Shown: positions 45,608 through 54,750, counted from the stretch's first letter. The stretch: 64,000 bases of DNA from Microbacterium sp. W4I20 (GCF_030816505.1 NZ_JAUSYB010000001.1:868001-932000); one strand, 5' to 3'. The notes: generated by a model not told the origin, from the letters alone. Numbers and translations are program-made.

Positions 45608-46936
45608 ATGGCTGGAATTTGGGGCAGACGCAAACGCGAACAGGAAGAACTCGCCGCACAGGACGCCGAGCTCGCACGGCGCGCGGAGCAGGCCCTGGTC
45701 AGCGCGGATGAGCGGATCCGGACCACCTCCGACGAGCTCTCGTTCGCTGAGGCCGAGCTCGGCGGATCGCTGACCTCCGATCTGCGCAAAGCCCTCGTCG
45801 CCGTCCGCACGCATCTGCGCGAGGCGTTCCAGCTGCACCAGCTGAACCACGACGAGATCCCCGACACGGCGGAAGAGCTGCGCACCCGGAACGCGCGCAT
45901 TCTTCAGCTCTGTGACTGGGCACAGGACCTGCTGGATGAGAAGACCTCGGTGCTCGCCGAATCGATCGCCAAGGTCCGCCGCGCCCCCGAGGTCATCGCG
46001 AAGGTGCGAGCAGACGCCGAGGCTCTCAGCGCGCGCATCCCGCAGACGAACGAATCCGTCGCCCGCCTGTCGGCGCGGTACGCCGACTCGGCGATGCACC
46101 AGATCACGGCGAGCGCGGCGGAGGCGGAACAGCTCATCGCGTTCGCCACGCACAGCGCAGCCATCTCGGAGCGCCGCCGTGAAGCGAAGCAGAATGAAGA
46201 GGCGAACCTCGCATTGGAGACGGCGACCGAGGCGACGCGTCGCGCCTCCGCGCTGCTCGATGCCGTGGAGGACTTCGAGATCGAGGCACTGCGCGCCGAG
46301 TCCACTCTGGCCGAAGTCGTGGCCGATTCTCGCGGCGACCTGATCGCTGCCCGCACAGCTCCTCAGGTGCCCGCGGTGGCCGAGGCGGTCTCCGCCCTTC
46401 AAGCTGCCCTGAGCGCGTTGACTCCCGCGGGAACACCCAACGATCCCTTCGCCGAGCTGTCGCAGTTGCGCACCGCCAACTCTGCGCTCGACGAGGCGAT
46501 CGCCAAGGCACAGCACCGTGCCCAGAATCCGCTTCCCAGCATCGCCCAGGTGCAGCACACGATCGACGACGCCGATCGTCAGCTCGGCGTGGCACGCGGA
46601 CTCATCGCCGGCCACCGCGGCTGGATCGGCGCAGACGCGCGCACCCGCCTCGCCGAGGCCGAGCGACTGCGGGTGGACCTGTCGGATCTGCTCCCGGCGG
46701 AAGACACCCGCGAGGCCGCGCTCGTGGCCGCCCGGCGCGTCGCTCATCTCGCATCCGAGGCGCTGCAGCTCGCTCAGCGTGACATCGACTCCTCGCGGCC
46801 ACAGGACCAGGGCTGGGGTGGCGGAGGCGGCGGAGGCTGGGGCGGTGGGTCGCGCGGCGGAGGCGGCGGCGACATCGCCTCCGGCATCCTCGGTGGACTC
46901 GTCATCGGCAGCCTTCTCGACGGCATCTTCGACTGA
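45608..46936 (+). CDS. coiled-coil protein with glycine-rich C-terminus (TPM-protein tail-like)
   Basis: A 442-residue protein with no signal peptide or clear membrane anchor. Residues 5-390 are dominated by Ala/Glu/Arg-rich heptad-like helices (RKREQEELAAQDAELARRAE and onward). Residues 398-425 are a Gly/Trp/Ser-rich stretch (WGGGGGGGWGGGSRGGGG), then a short hydrophobic end IASGILGGLVIGSLLDGIFD. The helical part and Gly-rich end resemble the C-terminal half of actinobacterial TPM-domain (YgcG-like) membrane proteins, but the TPM domain and signal sequence are absent. Function unknown; a membrane-associated scaffold is a guess. Leaderless pattern upstream; terminator follows. Confidence 0.7.
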   Translation: MAGIWGRRKREQEELAAQDAELARRAEQALVSADERIRTTSDELSFAEAELGGSLTSDLRKALVAVRTHLREAFQLHQLNHDEIPDTAEELRTRNARILQLCDWAQDLLDEKTSVLAESIAKVRRAPEVIAKVRADAEALSARIPQTNESVARLSARYADSAMHQITASAAEAEQLIAFATHSAAISERRREAKQNEEANLALETATEATRRASALLDAVEDFEIEALRAESTLAEVVADSRGDLIAARTAPQVPAVAEAVSALQAALSALTPAGTPNDPFAELSQLRTANSALDEAIAKAQHRAQNPLPSIAQVQHTIDDADRQLGVARGLIAGHRGWIGADARTRLAEAERLRVDLSDLLPAEDTREAALVAARRVAHLASEALQLAQRDIDSSRPQDQGWGGGGGGGWGGGSRGGGGGDIASGILGGLVIGSLLDGIFD

Positions 46937-46947
46937 CAGCACACGAC

Positions 46948-46977
46948 AACGGCCCGCCCCTCTCGGGGCGGGCCGTT
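46948..46977. terminator. Hairpin terminator after the coiled-coil gene
   Basis: A perfect 13-bp stem AACGGCCCGCCCC with its complement and a TCTC loop, between convergent genes. Confidence 0.75.
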
Positions 46978-47000
46978 CTCATGTCAGCTGAGATGTCGGC

Positions 47001-47657
47001 TCAGGAGGCGAGGGCCTCCGCGGGCGGGGCCTGGGTGCTGAGCGCGATCACACCGTAGTCCCAGCCCTTGCGTCGATACACGACGCTGGGGTGGTCGGTG
47101 CGGACGTCGACGAACAGGAAGAAGTCGTGACCGACCAATTCCATCCGGTCGACGGCCTCCTCGACCGTCATCCACTCGGCGTCGAAGCTCTTCGTGCGGA
47201 TCACGACGGGCGAATACGCCTCGTCCTCCACGTTCTGCACAGGCACGCTGCCCGTGGCGACGGCACGCAGGAGCTCGACCGAGGCCGGCTCCACGTCGAT
47301 GCCTTCGAGGGATCCGCTCTCCTTCTCGAAGTGGGGCCCGCGAGGATGCTGTCGTCCGTCGACGCGCTTCTCCTTCGCGCGGCGCAACTGTTCGGACATC
47401 TTGTCGACCGCGAGGTCGAGAGCGACGAACTTGTCCCCGTCGGTCGCTTCTGCGCGAACCACCGGGCCCTTTCCGATGAGCGTGAGCTCGACGGTCTCCT
47501 CAGGAACACGGCCGTTGCGGAACACCCGGTGGGTGACCTTCACGTCCAACCGCTGCGCTCGCGCGGCGAACGTCTCGACCTTGGCGATCTTCTCCTCGAC
47601 AACGGTTCGGAAGCGATCAGTGATACCCACTCCGACGCCAACGATGCTTGTTTCCAT
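47001..47657 (-). CDS. hpf: ribosome hibernation promoting factor, long form
   Basis: A 218-residue long HPF. Residues 1-100 are the S30AE ribosome-binding domain (IVGVGVGITDRFRTVVEEKI, DLAVDKMSEQLRRAKEKR), then a linker, and from about 160 the dimerization domain (EWMTVEEAVDRMELVGHDFFLFVD). Long HPFs pair 70S ribosomes into 100S dimers in stationary phase. AAGGAGG lies five bases before ATG 47657, and a clear promoter lies at 47720-47748, so this gene has a true leader, unlike many neighbours. Confidence 0.95.
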   Translation of the reverse strand: METSIVGVGVGITDRFRTVVEEKIAKVETFAARAQRLDVKVTHRVFRNGRVPEETVELTLIGKGPVVRAEATDGDKFVALDLAVDKMSEQLRRAKEKRVDGRQHPRGPHFEKESGSLEGIDVEPASVELLRAVATGSVPVQNVEDEAYSPVVIRTKSFDAEWMTVEEAVDRMELVGHDFFLFVDVRTDHPSVVYRRKGWDYGVIALSTQAPPAEALAS

Positions 47658-47719
47658 TGCTGCCTCCTTGTCCCGGTCCTCCCGGCCAAGGGCGGACCGT
47701 GGTCGCCTTGTGACCCCCC

Positions 47720-47748
47720 ACGCTAGTCCGCATGATCGTGGAAGTCAC
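47720..47748 (-). promoter_or_regulatory. Promoter of hpf
   Basis: Minus strand: -35 GTGACT (47748-47743), 17-base spacer, -10 TAGCGT (47725-47720). The -35 overlaps the last codons of comF. Leader of about 55 bases with AAGGAGG. Confidence 0.5.
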
Positions 47749-48485
47749 GGGCGGGTTTCATCGTGTCGTCGATGAGTTTCCGATGAGTCCCCTCCGAATC
47801 CCGCATGTCTCGGCGTGGCGGCGAGCGCAACCGCTGCCACGACGTGGAATCCTGCGGCGCTCAGGGCGCGCGCCGCCTCATCGAACGTCGCTCCGGTGGT
47901 GACGACGTCGTCGACCAGGACGGCCTCGGCCCCGCCGCCGCTCTGCCGTGCGCCCATGCTGTCGCGGACGTTCAGGGCTCGCTCGCCGACCCCGAGACCA
48001 CGCTGGTCCGCGGTTCGCGCGCGGAGGGCGAGCACGCGCTGCGGTGGGGAACCGGCTCGGCGGACGAGCATCTCGGGCACCCGATATCCGCGCGCACGGA
48101 ACGCCCGCCCGGAGGTGGGAACCGGAACCACCCAGGTGGAAGACGACACGACAGGTGCCAGGACGGCGGCCAGAGCTGCCCCCAGCGGTCGGGCGAGAAG
48201 CGTTTCGCCCTCGCCCTTGAATCGGCGGATGCAACGGGCGGGAACTCCGTCGAAGCTCAGGGCCGCGCGCACACGCAACCCCTGGGGCGTCTCGACCTCT
48301 CGTGGGGTCGGCGCGAGTTCACGCGCGCAGGAAGGGCAGAGCAGAATCCCGGGTTCGTCGCACCCGGCGCAGGACGCAGCGAGGAGGAACGCGGCGACGT
48401 CGCCGCCCACCGCGCGCCAATCGACTGAGATCACGCGACCATGCTGCCTCGCCCCGGCACCGGGCAGCGCGTACGATCGCCGCAT
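47745..48485 (-). CDS. ComF-family phosphoribosyltransferase-like protein
   Basis: A protein of up to 246 residues. An N-terminal zinc-ribbon (CAGCDEPGILLCPSC) is followed by a PRTase fold with the pyrophosphate-ribose motif AVLVDDVVTTGATFDEAARAL and a late RRHAGFGG segment. ComF/GntX proteins act in DNA uptake or nucleotide metabolism in some bacteria; here the role is unproven. The start is ambiguous: ATG 48485, or GTG 48434, which gives a 229-residue protein beginning at the conserved region. It follows lpqB on the same strand. Confidence 0.85.
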   Translation of the reverse strand: MRRSYALPGAGARQHGRVISVDWRAVGGDVAAFLLAASCAGCDEPGILLCPSCARELAPTPREVETPQGLRVRAALSFDGVPARCIRRFKGEGETLLARPLGAALAAVLAPVVSSSTWVVPVPTSGRAFRARGYRVPEMLVRRAGSPPQRVLALRARTADQRGLGVGERALNVRDSMGARQSGGGAEAVLVDDVVTTGATFDEAARALSAAGFHVVAAVALAATPRHAGFGGDSSETHRRHDETRP

Positions 48486-48531
48486 CCGGGATAATCTCCA
48501 TCCCCCGCTCGATCGTGCAGGGCGGGTCGGG

Positions 48532-50253
48532 TCATTCCCCGGCGCGGGTCGCCAGCAGCGTCACCCCGGTGGCGACCTCGCGCCAGGCCGAGCCCGCGTG
48601 TGCGAACAACTGGCCTCCCGAACCGAGCACTCGCGCTCCGGCCGGGGCACGTGCACCCGCGAACGAAACGGCCTCCCCGGGCGCGGCCTCGACGAGTCCC
48701 GGACCGCTGACGATCTGCGTCACGATCCGCGGGTTCATCGGATCGACCAGCACTCCCAGGCGATCCGGACCGAGCCAGGACAGCCCTGTCGCCGCGCCGT
48801 CCAGCAGTCGCAGCTGCTTGATCTCGTCGAGAGCGGTGGGAACCCCGTCGGAGTCGCGGACGACCGCCGCGACGACCAGCCACCGCTGACCGCCGACCAT
48901 GATCACCGCTGCGATCCTTGCGCCGTCCGCCGCGACACGCAGGTCCGATATCGACGACGCGCTGGGCCATGCGTTCTTCACCGGAAGCGGAGCGACGTCG
49001 TCTCCCCACACTCGCAGCGCTGTCGGGTCCGTCCCCGGCACGGTCCAGACGTAGCCGTAGCGATCAAGCGACGGTGCGATGAGTCCCGGCCCTGCGGCCA
49101 GCTCGTCGCGACCGGTCTCGCGAAGCAGGAACGCCCGCCCGTCAGCGAGCTGCACGGCGGCGCGCGAGTCATCGGCGGCCACCTCGATGGCGGCGAGCGG
49201 CTCGGCGATCTCCGCGATCTGGTCGCTGATCCCCGAGATCGGTGAGATCTCGCCGCCGACGATGCGCCCGAACGCGCCATCCTTCACGACGAGGGTCCCC
49301 GCCTCCGCGGCAGGTTCCGCAACATCCACCACACCCGCATCGAGGGCGCGATCGTCGACCGTGAAGCGCACCTCCGAGACCGAGACTCCGGCCGCCTTGA
49401 GCGTCGCCTGCAGCTGCGTACGCATCCGCGAGAGCGTCCGGCCATCGAGCCCGGAGGCCGACCGGGTGAGCGCGACCTCCGCGACCTGCGCGGACGTGAT
49501 GGGCACGGCCTCCTGGGCCAGCTGCACATCGGCGGGGAACGCATTCTGCACCGCCGGATCGAGCCAGGCGCTGGGCGCCCCGGAGATGAGGGCCTTGGTG
49601 ACTGTGGTCGCGGGGCTCAGGCGACGCGGGAACCACCGCATGTCCGGCACCAGCCGCGACCAGCTCGCGTCGAAGTACTGCAGCGGATACCCGTCGAAGA
49701 CCTTGGTGAATCGCGGATCGTCGATGACGATCCCGTCCGGCGCCTCGGTGATGCGCCATTCGCCGTCCTCCTGGCGCTCCAGCGCGAAGCGCACGGGAGA
49801 GGCACCGACGGCCTCCGAATACTCACCGAACTCGTCGACGCTCGCCACGAGGTCGAGCAGGACCTGCACTTCGGCGGAGTTCACGTCCTCGACCTCGTCA
49901 TCCGGAACAGAAGCGGTGATCGTCCGCGAGTCGGTCGCGACATCGATGGACACCCCTGCCGACGGACGCCAGGTCTGCTGCAGCGGCTCCGCGAGGAACT
50001 TCCGCGCCGTCTCCCAGTTGTCGGCGGTCGTGATGCCGGCCTCGAGGAACCCTTCGACGATCTTCTGTGGCCCTGCCCCCGAGATCGGCCCCGAAGCCAC
50101 GGGGAGGATGTCGACATCCTGCGGGGATTCCCCGAGCGGCAAGCCTGCCGCCACATCGCCGGCCATCGGCAGCCCGGCGCAGGCCGGGAGCAGGAGGGCT
50201 GCGACGACCAGCGCGACACCGCGCAGCATCCGGCTCGTTCTCGATCGCCTCAT
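48532..50253 (-). CDS. lpqB: LpqB lipoprotein of the MtrAB system
   Basis: A 573-residue lipoprotein: signal with lipobox LLPAC (Cys 25), a GerMN-type domain (about 60-200) and a degenerate beta-propeller (about 280-560; repeated strands such as GRAFLLRETGRDELAAGPGL and GARIAAVIMVGGQRWLVVAAV). In mycobacteria LpqB binds the extracytoplasmic part of MtrB and tunes its signalling in cell-wall and division control. ATG 50253 overlaps the mtrB stop by four bases. Confidence 0.94.
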   Translation of the reverse strand: MRRSRTSRMLRGVALVVAALLLPACAGLPMAGDVAAGLPLGESPQDVDILPVASGPISGAGPQKIVEGFLEAGITTADNWETARKFLAEPLQQTWRPSAGVSIDVATDSRTITASVPDDEVEDVNSAEVQVLLDLVASVDEFGEYSEAVGASPVRFALERQEDGEWRITEAPDGIVIDDPRFTKVFDGYPLQYFDASWSRLVPDMRWFPRRLSPATTVTKALISGAPSAWLDPAVQNAFPADVQLAQEAVPITSAQVAEVALTRSASGLDGRTLSRMRTQLQATLKAAGVSVSEVRFTVDDRALDAGVVDVAEPAAEAGTLVVKDGAFGRIVGGEISPISGISDQIAEIAEPLAAIEVAADDSRAAVQLADGRAFLLRETGRDELAAGPGLIAPSLDRYGYVWTVPGTDPTALRVWGDDVAPLPVKNAWPSASSISDLRVAADGARIAAVIMVGGQRWLVVAAVVRDSDGVPTALDEIKQLRLLDGAATGLSWLGPDRLGVLVDPMNPRIVTQIVSGPGLVEAAPGEAVSFAGARAPAGARVLGSGGQLFAHAGSAWREVATGVTLLATRAGE

Positions 50254-51932
50254 CGCTCCCCCGGTCCGTCGAACAGGCGGTCGGCCAGCTCCGTCAGGGA
50301 GAGCGGCTGCGTCGCGTCGCCCAGCTCCGCGAGCGGTTCCTGCGGCTCGACCGGGATCGGACTCGGGCCTTCCAGCGCACCGCCGTGCCGAGGAACCGTG
50401 AGCACGAAGTTCGTTCCGACACCGAGCTCCGACCAGACCGCCAGCGTCCCGCCGTGCAGGGTGGCGTCGCCGAGAGCGATCGAGAGTCCGAGTCCGGTTC
50501 CACCGATCGTGCGCTGTCGGGACGGGTCCGCCCGCCAGAAGCGGTCGAACACGCGCTCGGCATCCGCCGGCTGCATCCCGAGTCCGAAGTCCCGGACCCC
50601 GGCGGCGACGGCATGCTGGTTGCTGTCCACGGTGACCACGATCGGTCGCCCCTCGCCGTGCTCGATCGCGTTGCCGATCAGGTTGCGCAGCACGCGCCGG
50701 ACGCGCCGGGGATCCATGTCCACGGGAGAGTATCCCCCCGGCGCCACGAGCCGCAGCTCGGAGCCGTGCCCTTCGGCCAGCGGATGCATCTGCTCGATGA
50801 TGTCCTCGGCGATATGCGCCAGGCTCGTCGCCTCCAGCTCCAGCTGCACCGAACCGGCGTCGTAGCGGCTGATCTCGAGCAGGTCGGACAACAGCGTCTC
50901 GAATCGCTGCACCTGCGCGTGCAGGAGCTCGGCGGTACGGGCGGTGGTCGGATCGAACTCCTCGCGCTGATCGTTGAGCATGTCGGCGGCAAGGCGGATC
51001 GTCGTCAGAGGCGTCCGGAGCTCGTGGGAGACATCCGACACGAAACGCTGCTGGACCAGCGACAGCTCGCCGAGCTCCTTGATCTGCGCTTCGATGCTGT
51101 CGGCCATGGCGTTGAACGAACGTCCGAGTGTCGCCAGCTCATCCTCGCCGTGCACCTCGAGACGGACGCCCAGGTCTCCGGCCGCGAGCCTCGCGCTCGT
51201 CTCGGCCGCCTGCACGATCGGGGTGGACACCGCTCGCAGCACGATCCAGGAGATCGCAGCGACGATCGTCAGGAGCCCGATACCGGCGATCCACAGGGTG
51301 CGCTGCACGAACACCAGCGTCTGGTCGGCATCGCCCAGGTCATAGGCGAAGTAGATCTCGAACGGTCCCGCCTCCGGTACGAGGAGCTGCTGGCCGACGA
51401 CGATGCCGGGGACCTCGCCGCCATCCGCCACCGGCAGCGCGACCGACTGCCAGGCCTGACGGTCGTCGAGCTCTTTGACCCGGGCCCGGATCTCCGGGCT
51501 CAACAGATTCTCCGTCAGCCTCGCCTCGAAGCCGTTGAGCTGAACCCCGTTCGATTCGGTGTCGATCTTGAATCCGGCGAGCTGATCGGTGCTCGAGGTG
51601 CGGGCGAGGTCCTGTTGGATGCTGTTCCACAGTTCGGTGAGAGCGGCCGGATCGTCACCGACCTCTGCGACATCGAGCACGGTCTGCGCCTGATCGACCG
51701 CACGCCGGGCGTCTTCGAGTGCCACGTTCTTGCGCGAGACGAACAGATCGTTCTGGATGACGAGGGCCATCGTCACGCAGGTGACGAAGATCGCCAGGGA
51801 AGTCGCGGCAAGGGTGATCGTCAGAGTGCGGAAGCGGAGCGAGCGGCGCCACAAGGCACCGAGGACCGTCGGCCAGCCGCGCCAGTCGCGCAGGACAGCG
51901 ACCGCCGTGGTGGTCGCTCCCGTCGCGGCCAT
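50250..51932 (-). CDS. mtrB: MtrB sensor histidine kinase
   Basis: A 560-residue kinase with two membrane helices (about 38-60 and 210-235) flanking an extracytoplasmic sensor domain, a HAMP domain (about 235-290), the HisKA box SDVSHELRTPLTTIRL (His about 301) and HATPase motifs (NLIGNAIEHGEGR, DFGLGMQ, GTGLGLSIA). A variable proline-rich tail of 60 residues follows the kinase core. It phosphorylates MtrA, coordinating wall metabolism and division. It starts seven bases after the mtrA stop. Confidence 0.95.
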   Translation of the reverse strand: MAATGATTTAVAVLRDWRGWPTVLGALWRRSLRFRTLTITLAATSLAIFVTCVTMALVIQNDLFVSRKNVALEDARRAVDQAQTVLDVAEVGDDPAALTELWNSIQQDLARTSSTDQLAGFKIDTESNGVQLNGFEARLTENLLSPEIRARVKELDDRQAWQSVALPVADGGEVPGIVVGQQLLVPEAGPFEIYFAYDLGDADQTLVFVQRTLWIAGIGLLTIVAAISWIVLRAVSTPIVQAAETSARLAAGDLGVRLEVHGEDELATLGRSFNAMADSIEAQIKELGELSLVQQRFVSDVSHELRTPLTTIRLAADMLNDQREEFDPTTARTAELLHAQVQRFETLLSDLLEISRYDAGSVQLELEATSLAHIAEDIIEQMHPLAEGHGSELRLVAPGGYSPVDMDPRRVRRVLRNLIGNAIEHGEGRPIVVTVDSNQHAVAAGVRDFGLGMQPADAERVFDRFWRADPSRQRTIGGTGLGLSIALGDATLHGGTLAVWSELGVGTNFVLTVPRHGGALEGPSPIPVEPQEPLAELGDATQPLSLTELADRLFDGPGER

Positions 51933-51939
51933 CGTGCGC

Positions 51940-52620
51940 CTAGCCGACGCTGCCGGCGCGGTAGCCCACGCCGCGCACGGTCATCACGATCTTGGGATTG
52001 TCCGGGTCGAGTTCGACCTTGGCGCGGAGCCGCTGCACGTGCACATTCACCAGCCGCGTGTCCGCCTTGTAGTGGTAGCCCCAGACCTGCTCGAGCAGCA
52101 TCTCGCGGGAGAAGACCTGCTGGGGCTTCGAGGCGAGTGCGACGAGCAGTTGGAACTCCAGCGGCGTGAGCGCGATCGGCGTCGTGCCCCGGCGCACCTC
52201 GTGCGCGTCGACATCGACCGTGAGGTCTCCGACCTTGAGCTGCTCACTGGTGGTCTGCGGTGCGGGACGCAGCCGCGTGCGGATGCGCGCGACCAGCTCC
52301 TTCGGATTGAACGGCTTCACCATGTAGTCGTCGGCACCGACTTCGAGGCCGCGGACGACATCGGCCGTGTCGCTGCGCGCGGTCAGCATGAGGATGGGGA
52401 CGCCGGACTCCGCCCGGATCCGCGTGCAGATCTCGATGCCGTCCATACCGGGGAGCATCAGATCGAGCAGCACGAGATCGGGTCGCTGCGTTCGCCACTC
52501 ATCGACCGCACGCGCACCATCGGCGCAGAAAACCGGCTCGAAGCCCTCCGTGCGCAGCACGATGCCGATCATCTCGGCGAGCGCGGTGTCGTCGTCGACC
52601 ACAAGAATGCGTGAGGTCAT
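51940..52620 (-). CDS. mtrA: MtrA response regulator
   Basis: A 226-residue OmpR-family regulator. Receiver: acidic pocket Asp 9-11, phospho-acceptor Asp 53 (LVLLDLMLPGMDG), Lys in YMVKPFNPKEL. DNA-binding wing: TPLEFQLLVALASKPQQVFSRE and YKADTRLVNVHVQRLRAKV. The ATG 52620 is chosen because homologues start MTSRILVVDDD. Upstream TAAGGTAAC can be read either as a -10 (TAAGGT, seven bases away) or as an AAGG ribosome site. First gene of mtrA-mtrB-lpqB. Confidence 0.96.
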   Translation of the reverse strand: MTSRILVVDDDTALAEMIGIVLRTEGFEPVFCADGARAVDEWRTQRPDLVLLDLMLPGMDGIEICTRIRAESGVPILMLTARSDTADVVRGLEVGADDYMVKPFNPKELVARIRTRLRPAPQTTSEQLKVGDLTVDVDAHEVRRGTTPIALTPLEFQLLVALASKPQQVFSREMLLEQVWGYHYKADTRLVNVHVQRLRAKVELDPDNPKIVMTVRGVGYRAGSVG

Positions 52621-52627
52621 AACAGTT

Positions 52628-52633
52628 ACCTTA
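52628..52633 (-). promoter_or_regulatory. Probable -10 box of the mtrAB-lpqB operon
   Basis: TAAGGT on the minus strand, seven bases before ATG 52620; leaderless arrangement is possible. Confidence 0.4.
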
Positions 52634-52717
52634 TGGCACCGAGTCCCGCGGTCCCCAGGTCCGCGCACCACCCATCCGGATATGACACGATGGGAGCGCG
52701 CGACGGAGGGAGTGCCA

Positions 52718-54112
52718 GTGAGTGGTCAGACGTGGACGCCTGCCCCGAAGAAGGGGATCATCCCGCTTCACCCACTGACGTTCGGAATGCTGCTCGGAAA
52801 GGCCTTCGCGGCGCTCCGGCACAATCCGAAGGTGCTGTTCGGGTTCGCGGTCGTCATCCAGCTGGTCGTCGTCATCGCGACGGCCGGGGTGATGGGTGTC
52901 GTGCTGTTCACCACCTTCTCCAGGCTGGAGACGGTCTCCCCTGCCTCCCCCGACTTCGAGGCGGTACTCGCCGGCACGATTGCGATCAACATCATCGCGG
53001 GTCTGGTCGTCGGCCTCACGTCCATCGCTTTCACGGCCATGATGCAGGGTGTCGTCGCCGCCGAGGTGGGCTTCGCGTCGATCGGAGTGAAGGCCACCCT
53101 CGGCATGCTGTGGCGCAAGATGGCGCCGTCCTTCTGGCGGCTCGCCGGGTTCGCCTCGCTCTCGGTGGTGGCGGTGTTCGGTCTCATCGTGATCGTGGCG
53201 GTGATCATCGGCGCCTTCGTCGCCGGCGGGCTGGGCGGCAGCGTCGAACTGATCGGGGTCGTCGTCCTGGTCGTGATCCTCATCGCCCTGGCCTGTGTCC
53301 CGCTCGCCGTGTGGCTCACGACGAAGCTGCTGCTGGTGCCCTCGATCCTGGTCCTCGAACGCGCGCGGTTCCGCGACGCCTTCGTCCGTTCCTGGAGGCT
53401 CACCCGCGGGCGCTTCTGGGTGGCATTCGGAGTGACCTTCCTGATCAGCGCCATCATGGGCCTGGCTATGCAGGTGGTGAGCTTCCCGGTCGCCATGCTC
53501 GGCGGGCTCCTCGGCTCGGTGGTCGCCCCCACGGGCGGAGATCCGGGCGCGATCATCGGCTACGTGGCCACTCTCATCGCTCCGCAGATCCTTCTGCTCG
53601 TGCTGCAGGCCATCACCCTGGTCGTGCAGAGCACGGGATCGGCGCTCGTGTACCTCGACTGCCGGATGCGGTACGAAGGCCTCGATCAGACACTGGTCTC
53701 GCACGTGGAGCGCCGCGATCTCGGCTGGACCGAGGAGCAGCTCGGCGATCCGTTCGCCGTCGATCCCACGCGGGCGGTGACGAGCACACCGCCGCCGAAG
53801 CAGGTTCCCGAACATGTGATGATGACCCAGGGCTACGGGTACCCGGCGTACGACGGCCGGCAGTACCCGAACCCGCAGTATCAAAACCCGCAGCCCGTGC
53901 CGCCGCAGTATCAGCAGTACCCGCCGCAGTACCAGCAGTACCAGCCGGAGTACCAGCAGTACCCACCGCAGCCCGCCGCCTTCCCACCCGCGGCACCGCC
54001 GCCTCCTGCTCTGCCGACCGCGGCGACCCCCGCCCCGCCCAGTGACAGTCCGTGGGCCACTCCGTCCGACGGAGGATGGGCGGCGCCCGGAAGCGGTGAC
54101 GGCACGGCATGA
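52718..54112 (+). CDS. multi-pass membrane protein with Tyr/Gln/Pro repeat tail
   Basis: A 464-residue protein. Residues 45-310 hold about six hydrophobic segments in the manner of glycerophosphodiester-phosphodiesterase membrane domains (VLFGFAVVIQLVVVIATAGV, long helices near 130-175 and 235-300). From about residue 375 the tail is disordered and built of YQQYPP-type units. GTG 52718 is chosen for GGAGGG eight bases upstream. It opens the DUF4129-DUF4350-MoxR-DUF58 operon, its stop overlapping the next ATG. Function unknown; such proteins flank MoxR-DUF58 clusters in other actinobacteria. Confidence 0.8.
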   Translation: MSGQTWTPAPKKGIIPLHPLTFGMLLGKAFAALRHNPKVLFGFAVVIQLVVVIATAGVMGVVLFTTFSRLETVSPASPDFEAVLAGTIAINIIAGLVVGLTSIAFTAMMQGVVAAEVGFASIGVKATLGMLWRKMAPSFWRLAGFASLSVVAVFGLIVIVAVIIGAFVAGGLGGSVELIGVVVLVVILIALACVPLAVWLTTKLLLVPSILVLERARFRDAFVRSWRLTRGRFWVAFGVTFLISAIMGLAMQVVSFPVAMLGGLLGSVVAPTGGDPGAIIGYVATLIAPQILLLVLQAITLVVQSTGSALVYLDCRMRYEGLDQTLVSHVERRDLGWTEEQLGDPFAVDPTRAVTSTPPPKQVPEHVMMTQGYGYPAYDGRQYPNPQYQNPQPVPPQYQQYPPQYQQYQPEYQQYPPQPAAFPPAAPPPPALPTAATPAPPSDSPWATPSDGGWAAPGSGDGTA

Positions 54113-54750
54113 TCCGACCGTTCGACGACCTCTTCGTTCCCGACGGCGACGAAGCGCGGCGGTGGGCCGAGGACGAGCTGTCCAACCCCCGGTATGCCGA
54201 CGCGAAGCCGACGTGGTTCGATCTGATCGCCCGTGACATCGGGAGATTCCTCGCCGATCTGTTCACATCGGACAACGGGGCGAACGTCGGCCCGGCGGCG
54301 CTGATCGTCGTGTGCGTGATCATCGTCGCGGCGCTGATCACCGCCCTCATCGTCTGGGGCAGGCCGCGCAGCTCCCGGGCCGTGCGGCGCGCGCGCACCG
54401 ACCTCCTCGGCGTGGACGACGATCGCGATGCGGCGCAGTTGCGGTCGGATGCCGAGCGAAGCGCGAGGGACGGCGACTGGGATGCCGCGACGGTGCTGCG
54501 GTACCGCGCCATCGCCCGGAGCCTCCTCGAGCGAGACCTCATCGATCCCGCGCCCGGTGCAACGGCGCAGGCGATCGCGCGGGAGGCCAGCGGGGTCTTC
54601 GCCGACGAGGCGGCGGCGATGCGCCGCGCTGCCGTGTCCTTCGACGACGTCCGCTACCTGCGGCATCCGGCGACCGAGGAGAGCTACCGCGACCTGTCGG
54701 CCACCGATGATCGCCTCCGCGCGCGACGTCCGGAGGCGGTGCCCGCATGA
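54109..54750 (+). CDS. DUF4129-domain membrane protein
   Basis: A 213-residue protein: acidic N-terminus (DDLFVPDGDEARRWAEDELS), one membrane helix (about 65-84) and a cytoplasmic helical DUF4129 domain (RSARDGDWDAATVLRYRAIARSLLERDLIDPAPGATAQAIAREA). It has no known activity; in many genomes DUF4129 accompanies MoxR and DUF58 proteins. Coupled by ATGA overlaps on both sides. Confidence 0.85.
   Translation: MIRPFDDLFVPDGDEARRWAEDELSNPRYADAKPTWFDLIARDIGRFLADLFTSDNGANVGPAALIVVCVIIVAALITALIVWGRPRSSRAVRRARTDLLGVDDDRDAAQLRSDAERSARDGDWDAATVLRYRAIARSLLERDLIDPAPGATAQAIAREASGVFADEAAAMRRAAVSFDDVRYLRHPATEESYRDLSATDDRLRARRPEAVPA

Noticed and set aside
46800..46872. Glycine-rich segment as a DNA repeat or CRISPR-like array
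   Set aside because: It is simple GGC/GGA codon repetition within a protein frame, without spacers or unit regularity.
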